Of a DNA stretch of 64,000 bases, positions 39,092 to 54,100 are shown piece after piece. A program made the translations under genes and the position numbers. Source of the stretch: Schistosoma haematobium (lineage: Eukaryota > Platyhelminthes > Trematoda > Strigeidida > Schistosomatidae); contig NC_067196.1 in NCBI RefSeq assembly GCF_000699445.3, positions 22,895,116 through 22,959,115 on the forward strand, in the 5' to 3' direction. The first letter of the stretch is position 1, and every line of letters starts with the position of its first letter. The notes below the pieces were generated by a model. The model did no database searches, was not told the DNA's origin, and saw only the letters and a list, made by a program, of their open reading frames with translations.

Positions 39092-39652
39092 AGCTTATAA
39101 TAATTATTATTATAATTTGTATTTAATAAAAATCAATAAAATAAATTATTTCATAGAAAATGTACTACAATTTCATTATATAAAACTGAGATGATGAATA
39201 TTATTTAATTCATTGAATTGATAGAATCATAAGTGTTTTTTTACGTTAGAAACCAACATTGAATAATGAATGATCTGTTGAAAATAATTTGAATTTTCGT
39301 TGTCATAGCAACAGAATTGTGATTATTTTTTTTTTGTAGAGACTGTTTGTGTATAGAAAATTAGACTTTTACTTATATACAGAATAATAAAGGTTAACAA
39401 CATGGAAGGAAATAATCCTCTTATATAATAGTAATATAATAATATAGAACAATTTACTTTAAAGCAAATTAATTATAAGAGGAAAATAAAAGAGATTTAT
39501 AGTATTCAACTTGTCTAAATTATATTTTAATATATGTGCTGATCAAATGGAATATCAGCATACCCTGTTGAATTGCGTTATCTGTTTTTAGCTTTTGAAT
39601 GATACCCACACACAAAAAAAGCATAAATACAAAGAGGTAACATAAATTATGT

Positions 39653-39658
39653 TTTATT
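39653..39658 (-). promoter_or_regulatory. Poly(A) signal AATAAA for the neurexin gene
   Basis: On the minus strand, AATAAA lies about 105 bases after the TAA at 39765-39763. The position suits a short 3' UTR ending near 39.63 kb. The hexamer alone is weak evidence in AT-rich DNA. Confidence 0.45.
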
Positions 39659-39762
39659 ACATCAATATGTAATAACCAAAACATAACATAATATAATTAA
39701 CCTAACATGGAGACATGTAATCAAACAAACACACACACACATACACATACATAATACATATC

Positions 39763-40669
39763 TTACATTGCTTGTCTACTTTGTACAAATGTAAAATCAT
39801 TTATACTAGATTTGTGTTGATGGGGATGATAAGTAAAGAAATTGGAATGTTTTAAGATATTACCATTAAGATTATTATTATTTCGTATTGTAGACCAAGT
39901 AGATAAATTTACATATCTATCTAATTTATAATCATCAATTTGTTGATTATTGAATTCATGTTGTAATTCATTCTGACTAGTATAAGTTTCATTTCGATTT
40001 GAAGGAGTTACATTGTCTATATATAAAGATGTTGATAAACTATCAATTTTATCATTTGCATATTGATCATTACGAATAGAAAATGAAGAAGGTATTATTG
40101 AATTCAATTCATTTCTATGATCATTTAAATACCCTGTATGATAGAATGAAATATTTTGTTGTGATTGATTTTGAGAATAATGATTATTTTGATAGTATTC
40201 TTGTTTATTTAATTCATTAATTTTAACATTCTCTATTGATTGTAATAAATGTGGTTCATTTGTTGAAGTAGATTGTTCATGATGTTCAATATGATTGTTA
40301 TATTCTTCAATATATCTATGTTGTGTACAACGATAAATAAGGAAACCAAATGAACTGATTAAAATTAAACCTGTTAAAATTAAACAAATAAATAACCAAA
40401 TATTTAATGATTTTGTAAATGTTATTATTGTTGGTTGAATTTCAGAATTAGGTAATAAATCATTTGAATATGATGATGATGATGATACAAGTGGTGATGG
40501 ATTCCGTGAAAAATCGTCTTTGTTTGTACATGATGAACATTTATTTCCATTTGTATTAGGTATATTGAAATCTGTAATAAAATCATTTGAAATTGAAAGT
40601 GGACTGAAGATTGAAGATGTAGTTTTCGACAGTTGTAATGGTTTTTTTCTTTTTCGTAGATTGGATTTA
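39763..40669 (-). CDS. NRXN: Neurexin last exon: stalk, transmembrane helix, long cytoplasmic tail
   Basis: The acceptor ttttttag ends at 40670, and 301 codons stay open to TAA at 39765-39763. The stalk starts with a basic cluster, [10 protein letters not shown], and is Ser/Thr/Asn-rich. The helix ([20 protein letters not shown], then GFLIY, about 40407-40333) is followed by RCTQHR. The 189-residue tail is Asn/Gln/Ser-rich and ends FVQSRQAM. No in-frame ATG occurs before the tail, so a start-codon-based ORF scan would miss the upstream half. Confidence 0.85.
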
Positions 40670-43600
40670 CTAAAAAAATATTAGAATAAAAAAAGTAAAT
40701 TGAAGGTTCAGTGCTTGCTAAGAAAAATGAAGTTTCTAGGTTCGATTGCCAGTAAAGTCGTAAAGATGTAATGACTAGGAGTTTCACAGTAAGATCATAA
40801 AGCTTTCCACCACTTTCTGGTTTTAAATGGTTGTTTTACTAATATTACTTTTTGATACTAACTATGAAAATCCAAATGCTAAACAGTGGCAAGGTTAAGC
40901 TTCAAGTTTGACAGTGTGTTCTAGCCGCTTATTCAAATAACTACTCCAGAGGTTAGTTTGATGTGTTCTCAAATAATCATTTAATAGTTGTTTTACAGTA
41001 ATACTAAGTATTAAACAATTCCCAGTAACAATATGATCGCTGTTCATCTTCTTTCACTCAATGGTACTTTTCTGGAACAATTTTTGCAAAAATGTGTAAC
41101 TATGCGATTAAACGTTGAATCAAAGTAATTTGATTGAAAATTTGATTATATGAACTAATAAGCGTTTGTACTTATCAGTTTAGACGCATCGTACTTGTCG
41201 CATAAGTTGAAGGTTATAGGTTAGACTTCAATTTGTTTGGTTGTAAGTGCTAGCCAAACCAATGGACGTAACATAATATTATTTATTGTATGCTTTCCAA
41301 TGATTTCTCAACTGAAACTAATCCGTATTTAGAAATGCCTTTAAAGATATATGGGTTATCTTATAATTCCATTTCTTAACACAGTAAATAAGATTGGTTT
41401 AAATTTAGATTTAAAGATGGAGAATCACTGTTTAGACTATCTTCAACAAAGTAGATTGCTTTTAAACTGCATTTTAAAGTGTTTTTTATTAGAAATAAAA
41501 GATCTATGTGTCGATTGTGAAAGCTCTGTGAGATGTTTTACTTCTAAAAAGTACCATACTCTTTCATACATTGAGTATTAGTAGTAAATATTTAGTACAT
41601 AAAAAACTACTGATATAAAACTATAATATATAATATTGTATATTTTTGATAATTCTATACAGAGAAGAAAATACTTACGTGTAAAATGGACTATTTGGTC
41701 CTAATTTCAATTGAAATGTATTTGTATACTCTACTTCAGCGTATCGCGTAACTTTAACAAATGCCAGATGCTGTAAACCAGATGCAAGATCAGTTAACCG
41801 TAATCCATTATAGTAAACCCCTAAAATAAAAATGCAATCATAATGAGGAACAGAGAGGTCTTCTTCCATTCTCTAATGAAGTAAAAGGTACGTATTTCGA
41901 GTCCCATTATGAAAATTTATGCACTCATATCAGATTGAACTGATAGTCACTATTAAACTTTAAAAAACTTGACTAAACGACGATCTAGTCAGGATACACA
42001 TATATCAAGAGACTCTGACCAACTTTTGTCATCAAACCCTTACAGATGACGGTATTATCCCTAAAAACGTTTTGTTCGATATCTTGCTCTATAAGTTGTA
42101 GATAGTTCAACTTATTCATAATTAAAACATAGATTAATAACGAGGTATACTAATATAGATGGTTAGTGGGAACTATATGATTCTCATAGTTTGAATCACG
42201 TGCTGACATTAGCTAGACCCTGAATCAAAACCAGGAAGTGTTGAACAGCTATTTTGTCAAATTATACGACTCTTCAGAGCCAGTGTGAAGTTTCAGGATC
42301 AATCTCAGGAGTGTTTATGGATCAGAACTTTTGAGGAGTTTCATACTAGGAAGAAAGGGCTGTCCACTCCTTCCTGGTTTTTAAAAGTGGTTTTGCTAAG
42401 ATCATTTCGTCACTTACACTATGAAAATGAAGTACTTTACCAATAAATGATTCTCTGAGAAAATTAAATTAAATGGAATTTTCATTATTTTTAATAGCTT
42501 ACCACGATAGTGATTAGTGCTAAGAATATAAATATAGATCTGAAGCAGTCGTTTGATTGCCACAACTTATCGAATTCCAAGTTCATTTCATTACCATGTA
42601 TTGGTCACTTACACTAATTTTCAAATTATAATTGTTTCATGGATCGCAGAAAACAATCAGTTACAATCTTATAGTCAATTATTATAAAGTTATATATAAC
42701 ACAAAAGTTGACTTTCACATTCAAAGAATAATGATACTTTATCAAGTTATATTTGTTGTTTTTAAAAATTCGAATTCAGTAAAGACAGTTTTTTTCACAG
42801 ATAGAATATCATAGAGAACTATAATAGCCTTTTCTTAATGCTATACACTACACAGCTACGCTCTAATAGACATTTTAAGAGATCATACGTGTTAAATGCC
42901 AAAATAATTTCAACTCTTATCTCTTAAAGAACTTTGAATGAATGGAATTGTTTTAGAAAAAGTGTTTTTTAAAGGAACATTACATTTCTATGGAATCTGA
43001 AATATAATAGGTGCAAAAAAGGTAGATGGATAAAGGTGTTGAAGTGTGTCTATGATAAAAGAAGTTTCTCAATATAAAACTAAGCAATATGAATTAGTAT
43101 TGATATATATTACAAGATTTGTTAATAAGTATTACGTTCGAAACATTATACTGTTAATTCCTAGTTTCAATTATTAAATTGTCCTAGTCGTACTCTTGTA
43201 TTATTGCTATTCATTGTTGATTGCCTTCCTTCATAAATATAATTTCATTCCATATACTGAGTCGTCAGCTCTCTCACATGTATTGCTTTTCACACTCTCC
43301 TCGGCACACAATATATATATTCAAGTCAGATACTGATCTACTAAATGCCGAACGTTCCAAATATATGCATAATAAAAACAATATGGATAATCACAGAATT
43401 AAACGAAATCAACTATATACCTGTTACATAACCTTGTATGAAATCCGAACAATTTGACAATGGTGAATGACCCAACCAAATAAAACGTGTTTTCAAAAGT
43501 GAAGTAAATTCATCTAAAGTATGTAATAAATAACTGGAAGATAAAAGTCTAAAAAAAATCGTTTTACTAATTAAAACCTCATTATCTAAAATGAACAAGA

Positions 43601-46600
43601 AACTGTTTTTTTAACTATTTATTTTCCTAAAATATTTTGAGGTTATGGACATTTCAGATTTCTAGTATATCTATGAAAATGAGTACACTTTCTGGTTATC
43701 GATTGGTATTCGATCTCATGTTTATTTAACCCTTGATAAGGATCTCAATCTAGATAACATATACAATATGATCACCTATTGAAATGACCAAACATTACTT
43801 GTACTGTATTTTGATGTTAAATGGATGAAAGTAGATGGCAAGAAATATTTGACCAAGGTTTCGTGTTGGTTCGCACTTATAATTAAGGAGCATATGCAAT
43901 ATTAAGTAATGTCCTCTGTGAAATTCTGATCCCTACCAAGATGGTGAAAATACCTTGCTAGCAAGAACCAACTATCAAAAAACATAGGTTCAGGATTTTC
44001 TGACTACTGCCCCTAATCGTCTAATGTGTAAACAAGTTTCTTTGATTAGAAGTGATTTAAATATTTTTTCTTTCTTGTACTGTTAATTTATTTACCAATA
44101 TCTCAACATGAAATGAATTAGTTATTTTAGGAGTATTTCTATTTTTTGAACGTTATCAAATTTACTATACAATTTACAAGTACTTGATTCATTTTTTTGT
44201 ATATCTTGAACAAAGGGAAAACCCCTTTTTATACTTTGTAATAGCTACATAAAATGTAATTATGCATAACTCAACGTGATGAAGTATTTTCATAGAACTA
44301 TTTTTTTAATGTACAACTTCTTACACTTCATACTCGTAGTCCGCTTTGTTCACTTGAAAAGGAGTAAGAAGAAATAGTTAACTAATTAAGTGGTTTAATA
44401 TCTGACTCCAATTTGATCGTGTAATTAACGTTGTCGACTTATACATGTTGGCAATTCTCGCATATAATTAAATTGCGTTAGTGAATAACAGAAGTTTGAA
44501 ACTAGGGGACACCAGAAAGTGATGTTTCCGCAAATCCAAAAGTAACTCGATCTATAATTGCTAGGTAAGTAAACGCTAACTGGTCAGAATTCACACGAAA
44601 ATTGAAACCAATGGTCGAAGACGTTATTTGAAATGGTTTAGAACCGATCACAATGGCTCACATGCATTCACTTTTTGCTTCTCTTTAAATTTTGAGTTTT
44701 AAGACTATCTAATAATTTCTGTTATGTTAATTCATTTTTTCTTTTCAAATCAAATTGTCTATGACTAATCTTTGCTACTATCATCGGTATTATTGTGGTG
44801 TGTGCTACTGATGATGATAGATATAAATGGTATGTATCATCAATTGAAATTGAAATACCTGGAAGCAGAAGGTCACGAAGGTAGAAGAAAGAAGAACAAT
44901 AACAGAGACTGATTGGTGTAGAAACTAAGGAACAATGAAGTCTGAGACGATTGACTGATATTTTGTAAATGATCTATTTTCTGAATGGTTCTCAGATTTT
45001 ACTAAGAGATTCTGTAATTTTGTGCCCAAATACTTTCGATTGTCCCCACTTGTGTTCTCGTTCACTACACTATTACTATTTTTGCTACTCTCGTATTTGT
45101 GTTGGTAGCTTCATTTCACTGTACTAATGTGACATAGCAACTTGAACCGGTGCAATTTCTTTGCAGGTACTTCTAATATGACTGAATAGCTGTCATTTTA
45201 GCATATTCCAACTTTCCTCTAATTGATATCAGTTTGCAAATAAATGATATTATAAAAAAGTAGATTCTTGTTATTTGGTTTATTATAATACTTTGAGGAA
45301 CAACGGTAGTGCATATAATCCTGTCAGTTCAAACTTTACTATTTAATAAGTTATGTTATCTTCATTAACTTTTGTCTCACTGTTACAAGACATGATACTT
45401 CATACTAATATTATACGGTGTACAACTTTAGTTTGATTAAAACTATAAACGTTAAAAAATTTTTACTTCAATAATCTTTCACTGAAATAGATTTATCTGT
45501 TTCATAGTTTGCTACACTCATCTTAGTAGAACAACTACCAGAAACACACTGGACAGTTGTGTTGCCCTATTAGAATCCTCAGCAGTGTGGACCCAGAACC
45601 GTGATGGGGACCAAACCCAAGGCACTCATCTCTTCTGAAGAACACTCAAACTTTCAATCACTGAGCTGGTATCCATTGATTTAAATCTCTAACTTCAAGC
45701 AATCTTCAATACTACTCAATGACAATGCAAATTATCCATCTATATTTCGTATGAAAATATATTTCTGTCGAAAATTCATTTATTACAAATGAAAGAGTGC
45801 TGTAAAATAAAGTAATCCACTTCTCTTTTAATAACCTGATTGAACTGTAGACAATAGAATATTTTAAGAAAAATCAGTGATAGATAAATATTTAACCTAC
45901 TGTACAAACGATAAACAGTTTGATATTGATCTACTTCAAGGAGAATCTGATTTCTGGATCTAATTCCCCGAATCCTATGATAATATCCATCTTGTACATT
46001 GATCTTTGGACCATCAATAACAATCATTGAACCATCCAATAAAAATTTCATTTTTAAATATCCTTGTTCCTGTAAGCATTAAATTATTTATTTTTTTTAA
46101 TAAATATGGACTAATAATGATCTTATACTACAAAATGGGATCGGAATAGATAAATACTGGAAAAATTAATACCTTAGTGTTAGGTACATATTTTCTGGTG
46201 TTTAAATCATTCAACACTAAGTAAATGTAAATAGTCATGATAACGTATTGAAATCTGTTGTAGAATTATTGAGAGTTAGATTTCCTTAAAAATTTTGGAT
46301 TTCTTCCAATAAGCACAATACCTTAAATCACTGAGTAATGACCAATATCATGTTTGTCCAATCCCTAATGCAAGTTTGCCTTGATAAGTACCAAACAGCA
46401 TGAAATCTAAAACTTCGATTTTTCCGACAACTATCTCCAGTCATCCAAAATCAAATCGATGTGTCTAAGCCCTTATGTTATCTCTAAAACACCTATGAGT
46501 GAAATAAATTATGCTCAAAAGAAGTAAAACCATCGTGTTACGATGTCTAGAAGGACATAATAGATACCTAAGTGTATCTCCGGAACATAAGATCCCACCG

Positions 46601-49600
46601 TCTAAACTATTCACAAACAGCCTAGTCCATATCCTGACTGACATCGGTAGATCCTGTGTCACCATTTGTAGGTCATTGTAAATCACTGATAAGAAGCGAA
46701 AGTTTCTAGTATTTCTTTCTGGATGAAAATAACAATACACTTGAAAAATCAACTTTGTATCTTACTGGAAGCGTCATGGATTACATACTGTTAGTGTTTT
46801 ATCAATACGTTAAAACATATTTTGTAAATAGGCACATTAAAAATACGTTTTTATCACACATAATACCTTGAGAGTTCTTAATAATTCAGTCTATCAAATG
46901 TAATCTAGCTATACAAAGATAATCATTCACTTACCAAATAGATATGAAGATAAGTCAAGTTATTTTGAAATTGATTTCCAGCAAATAACAAAGTGATAAA
47001 ATCATTATCAGTTGATTTCAACTTGTCAGTATGATGCAACCTTTTTATATCTAATTGTAGTCCGAAAGTGAATATATCATTTACGGTATATAAATCATTG
47101 TACTCAATTTCAAATTGTACAAATCCAGTATACTGTTTTGCATTAGTTAAAGTTTCATTAGAATTGAACAAATAGGCATTGATTGAACCGATTTTACCAA
47201 AATGCAAAGTCGTACCAACTAGTTAAATATAATATTTTATTAAAAAAGCCAGAAGAGTTAATTATTTGAATAAATGTACATAATTCAAGTTTACTTCTTA
47301 GTTTTACAAGTATATTTGACATCCCAGATTGATCTTAGACAACTGTTGAAGATGAGAAGGTACTGGATAGTTGTTTCGTCCACTCCAAATTATGATAAGT
47401 ATTAAAATTAGACATGTAAACGATCGGAAGCCATCTCAGTGATATTAGGCTTAAGCGCTTGCCAGATAGTCTGAACCAACCAACACGACCCAGCCCAGCA
47501 AAGAATGACATCATAGACTGATGCCATAACTTGGTTCGGTCAGCTTCCCAGCTGTCATCTAACTTCTCCTACATCAAAAACAGAGCTTCGAGGTAGGCAA
47601 TAGTTAGAGATATGTTAATCATGTCCCAATCACGTCAATCAGTGAAATGTGCCTTAAACGTTAACAACGCTTCAATATAAGAACCTTCTTTGTTTTTTTT
47701 TTTTGAAAGTTCAAGTATTCAACTTAATACCGCATGATCAGTTAAGCTAAATAAAACCACCTTTGTTGAAGAATTTCGGCTTAAACAAAAGACATCCTGG
47801 TATATGTCAATTACATTTATTGTAACTTATATAGGTATAACTAAATGAATAGAATTAGGTAGATCAGATAGATAAAAAAATATAAAACTTGAGTTAACTA
47901 TAAAGACCGTCGATGAATTTAATTGTAAATAAAACATATTAGTCTATCGATTTTTATACGACGATACTTTGATCTCATCAATTCATCCTTCAATTTAAAT
48001 GACTTCAGTTTATTTGACATAATTTCTAGCATTAGTTTTGTATTGTAGGAATTCAGTATAAGAGGGATTTATCTTAACATTTTAAACAACATATTTGTGA
48101 AAAGATTACTCTACATACATTCATTCTTCATCTTCCTTTACAACTTGAGTTTCAATAGTGTTCTAAAAAGTTGATTACTCTTTGAGACATATTCTTCATA
48201 CTGAATAGTTTACCCAACTACAGACACTACTATTATATTCATAATATATTTCCGTTGATAATGTTTTGCCAGTTTTAACTGATCAGTGTTTATGCCATGT
48301 CTTACACTGTTTTAGACTGACAGATCGCCTTCTAAAGCTTGTACTTGACTACCAACAGGTTTAGTTCACTTGCTAAACGAATTCACTAAATTTTCAGTTT
48401 ATTTTATTAAATTATGTTTATTTAATTCTATTGATAATGAAATGATTCAGATTATTCACAAGGTTATCAATATTCAATTAGTGAGTTGTATCTTGCACTT
48501 TCGAAGTCTTGGAGTAAAATTTTTTTATACTAAAATCTTCATTTAAAGTATCTAGATTTATCCTCTACTGCCTGTAATTCACATATCGGTGTAGAGCAAT
48601 CCAACAATTTGGATGAAGAACATTCATAAAAATTAGGGCTAGAAATGAAAATTCTAATAAAAATTACACTTTAATATCTGACACTCATTAACTGTCAAAA
48701 TTACTGGGTGCAACACACTTATTGAATATTGAAAGTGTTAAAACTAATCTCAATCCATAAAATTCTTTACTGAAGTAAAATAGCTTTACCTTCGTTACAC
48801 TGATGACCTTGAAACGTAGTCAAATCACATGCACAATAAAATGTATTTAATTTGTCCAAACATTCTCCATCATTATAACACATATATACATTTCTCGAAT
48901 CATCGCTAGATTCAAAATCATGAAGACTTGACTGAAATGGATAGATATTATTATTTCTATTTTGTGATGATGCACAACCAGAAGTCATTGATTCACATCC
49001 ATATACTATATGATCATTACAATCAAGACTCGGATAAATTTTAGCCATTTGTAGAAGATTGATTGTTGGATGGTGATTCAATTGGAAATTGGCAATACAA
49101 CCCTATGGCATTATTTTTTTATTGAACAAAAGTAAGATAACAATTAGCAAATATTAAAATTTGTAAATACTTATTACGTAGTCGTAAACTTTATCTTCGT
49201 CAATAATTTCCATCAATAATACATTGTTGAATTTTAGACATTATCAAAAAGCATGACTACGGGGAGTTACGCAATCGTACGAATCAGAAATGTAAACCTC
49301 AGCTAAGCTGTCTGATGGTTAAGTGCTTAATGCGAGATCTGATTACCCTGGGTTCGACCCCTGCTGAGGAGTCCCACAACAGGACGAAACGGCCGTCCAG
49401 TGCTTCCAGGTTTTTCATAGTGGTCTAGCTATAATTGACTCATGACTTCAACTAGTAAAATTACTAAAATCTCCATGAATCTCCTTCTAGTAATTTCATA
49501 TTTACCAAGTTCTGTGATATTGCATAAAATCATAAAAGTCCTGAATTAACTTTAAATAGTTTAATTATATCAGCTACATATTTTTCAGATATTGACTAGT

Positions 49601-51141
49601 AATAAAGTTCAATGTCTGTTTGATTTTATCTAGAAATCGACAGTCGATATTTATTCTATGATTTATACTTAACGCTTTCAACTTCAGTACACTATTTAGT
49701 AGGCTGATTAGCCATGATAGCTACCAATTTATTCAACATAAATGATATTATTCAGCAGAATTAGATGGTGGCTGACAATGAAATCCAAGATAAGCTCTTC
49801 ATCTTATTTAAGGCTCCTTAATTTGATGTATCTGATATCAAATTTATTATTGTTTATAAGAGTTCATACCTATATTCGAATAGTGATTAATATAACCCCG
49901 TTTTAAATATATAAAACAATAAAACACCAACTTCAGGTAGAAGTCTACCTGAAGTGTATGCTGATGAAATCGTTCAGAAGAACATTGGAAGCTCCACGAT
50001 CAAACCATTCAGTTTAAAGTACAAAACTTCATCAAAATCATCCACCTGAGCTACAAATCTTTTTCACCATCCCACAATAAAACACCAAACTATTACATAA
50101 GATTTATTATTTCAATTATATTTTTAATTCTATTACATGCATATTTAAATAAACTTACTTGAAAGCCAAATCTAGATTTGATTTTACCTTGAAATTTCAT
50201 AAAATCTGACATAGGACAACCACCAATATGGATTACATAATTTGAAAATGATTGTTTATAATTAAGCAATTCATTTAAATCTATATTAGTGAATGTTTCA
50301 ATTGATGTTTGTGTATTTATTCGAATTGTCAATATATCACTTACTTTATTCTCTCTGAAATTAATAAACAGAATTCAAAAAACTGTTGTAATTTTTACAT
50401 ATAGAATTTTAGTGTAAAATTAATCTAATGCGGACCCCAAGCTCGGATAAAGGAGGAGGGTTGGACATGGGGTTAACTACCACATCCCGTAAGAAACTAA
50501 CTCTCTAAAAAAACGCTAACCAGAAAAAAAGTAATTGTTATTTGACATACGTACTTGACCTTAATATTATGGTTAAGTGAAACCATACAGTTTAATAATT
50601 AAAGTTAACATTTTGATGAGAAGAATTATTCTCTTTTCTGCAGATACACATTATACATATATGCAACAAATTACTTGCAAATTATTATTAATCTCCTTAG
50701 TTAAACATTTTATCATGAGACTATAATTTATGAATGACCTTTAAGTGACGCCTTGGTGAACTTTAGAATGTCCACCTACTTACTAGGGCTAAATGAGGGT
50801 TATAAAGCAGTGTGAAGATTTACAGCAGATGGTTAGGATTGGTCATCAGATTTATAGTTGTCATCACGAACTGATATCGGCTAAAATACCAAAACGTTAG
50901 TTAGACAAATGGGTGAATGTATTCCGTGCCAAAATCCAAGACCTATTATTTCTAAATCTGATTGGTTCGTCTATAAATTGTAGTCTTGCCATTTAATCTG
51001 AGTTTTCAATAGAATATTGTGGAAAAAATATCTATTATTTTAGTTATTCGTTTATTATTTGTGTTATAGCTTGATAAATGAACACTTGATTCAATGGATT
51101 GATTGATAATATTATCAGTACTATTATTACTATCTCTATTA

Positions 51142-51185
<44 letters not shown>

Positions 51186-54100
51186 GTTAACAAATGAACA
51201 TAACCGACCAAATATCATGAAATAAACAATATATTGAACTAGATGAAAAACACTCAAAATTCACCTGAAATTTATTACATTACACATTTAAATAGAGCAG
51301 TAAGACAATATTAATTGCAAAATATATAATTAATTCATTGTGTAGTTACATTCTATTCAACTACACACAACCTACTAAGTTTGATCAGTTTGAATTATTG
51401 ACAAAATTTGAAAGTCGAATGAGAAAGATCTACTTATCTAACAATAGAGAGTTAGATGTATAGAATGTTCGACAACAGAACATATGGTAAATGTAACAAA
51501 TACATCCAAATAATCAATAAACAATCTAAGTGTACAGCAGTAGAACCCAGGACGCACACTTCGTCTTATTAGAGATTCGTCAGCTGAATGTACTTGAATC
51601 TCGGATTTGATGTTCATTCTGGCACTTGAACACAGTACCATTCGCTTCAAACGGTACTGCGTTATCTGCTCAGCTACTGACTCCTGATAGCCACTTGCTT
51701 GTGTAATGGGGTGAAGTTTAAATTCACTTGGTGTTGTTTTACTTACATGTTCCTATTGTTATTTAGGACTGCAATTGATCAGTCTCATATTGGCATATGT
51801 GCATCATGTGCGGATTGCCTTGATATAGTCTTCAGTCACAAGCTTTTTAAGCAAAGGTGGTTAGTGTCTAGCAGTGTAATTCAGGACGCGTGTTTTGTCC
51901 TATTTTGGACTCGTTAGCTGGATGTACCTGCATCCTAGAGTTGGTGGGAAGATACTAATTAAACAACACCAAGTGAATTTAATATGTTATTATTTAATAA
52001 AATATCAAACAAAATCTTTCTTACTGTAATAATTCAACCGTATACCATTGTGAATCATTAAACAATACTCCTTTATTTATTGACAATGTTGTTATCTTCT
52101 TTGTTATTAGTTCATTATTAAAATGTATTGAGAATAATAAATGACCACTGAATAATTCAATAAGTAGAAAATTGTCATTTAATTTGTTTAAAATAAATAA
52201 TAATATACCTTGATCAATTGATGTTTTAAAAGAAAACTTAATAAGTAATGGCAAATTTTCGAAATGTTTATTGATGATTGAAAGATAACATTTGGATTGT
52301 TTAAATTGTACAGGGAAGTCATAACTGGTTGGCTTATATCCTACGTTATATTCAAATAATTGGGCAGTAAATTCAATCACCCACTGATGAAGTGTAAATT
52401 CAAAGTTATTTTCTAAATTACTTTCATTTAATGGATATTGAATGTGTACATATTTTTTCTTGTATGACATTAGTTCGATACCATTGTATAAAAAATGCGC
52501 AATATCACCATTATAACCAGTAATTTGGTTAACCCTAGAATTTATTGGTAATAATGACGATTCATATAAATTGGATGATCCGATAATTATTTGTTGAACA
52601 GGTAATTCTGTAATGGTTAAATTTGTCCCTATAAAAATAAAGAATAGAAAAAAAGAACAGTTATTATTTTTCTGAAAGCAAATTTTTATTTTTGAAAAAA
52701 CTGAATTAAAAGAATAAAATATGTTTGCGAAGATAATTTAGTTTGAAAAGTAATCGTTCATCGAGATACTCGAAAGTTCATGATTTGATCTCCGGTTGAG
52801 TTGTGGTCATGCATTACTGAAAAGTCTTATGCTAGGATAGGACATTTATCTAGAACTCCTTGATATTCATTAGTCGTGGTTTAATCAAGATCTAGTGCAT
52901 TTCATATTAAACGTTCCACTCATTTTACACTTACCTACTAAGCTTAGATAGCCACTGATTGATAATTTGTTGACTTTAACTATGAGAAAATATCTATTGT
53001 TCATTAATTTTAATAAACAAACTTCAGACAACTAAACAGATAGATTATTAATAAACATGTCTCTTGATTATTATATAGTTTTTAGTTTACCTATACATAA
53101 CGTTTATACCATTTAGACTAAGCGATCAGAAATACTGCTTACATCACAAACGTTTGATAAGCTTTACTATTCTTAAATATTATTTTATATGCATATGGTA
53201 TCAAAATATATTGCGATCACCAATGTAAATCATAGTGTTGATTATTGTTGAAGAAGATATGCAGCTCAGATAGATACTTTTGTTATTGTTGAATCCCCCA
53301 AGTTAAACAGTTCAATTGCAGAACATTTCATATTGTTCAATGATAACATCATCAGAGCTTACTTCACATAGAAGTGAGCTTCTTAATTATTTCATAAGTC
53401 TTAAATTAGTTTATCATAATGATTAACATTATAATTAATAATTGTTTCATCTAAGGAAATATTTTAGCAAGCGTAGATAATTACATTTATTTGATTTCAA
53501 TCACAATGTAACAAAAGAAGAATTTAATTTTCTAGTTTATATACTACTAACTTAAATCTAAATACTATATTAACTTTTTACAAAATGATTTAATTTCACC
53601 CTATGTAAAGTGTAACAATTTTATTCTCTGTCAAAATACAATTGTTTAAGTGTAAACTAGTATCAAATGAATTAACATAAACATTGATTGATAAGTGCAA
53701 ATGTAGAACAACATATATAAGCGAACGATATTGTTTTCGATTAGATCCTCATCAGGTTTTACTCTAATATACAGTAATGGTTATATGCATATATGAAATC
53801 AAAGATACGTTTCACGGTTAAATTATCTGTACATTTCTTATTACTTCTTATTACGTCATCTTGTAATTTTATAAATGTTATCTCACTGTCTATATGTTTC
53901 TAATCATTGACCTATTTCTGATTATGTAACATTGATTTGAGCCTTTATTTTTCTTATCAAAACTAATGCACCTGTTATCACACTACCAATTTGTACTTTT
54001 CACTTATTATGTATTGTCAGAAGGGGTTTGTGGAAATTTTAGAAATTTCACAGATTGAAATCATGAGTCAATTGAAGCTAGACCACCATGGAAAACCTGG

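Noticed and set aside
43221..43457. Plus-strand frame opposite a neurexin exon
   Set aside because: Shadow of the minus-strand exon 43421-43513 and intron; no conserved motif.
51006..51266. Minus-strand open frame with poly-Asn between two neurexin exons
   Set aside because: The flanking exons (52025 and 50354) join exactly in phase and restore a continuous LamG strand. The frame does not resemble LamG, and the Asn run is a TTA microsatellite.
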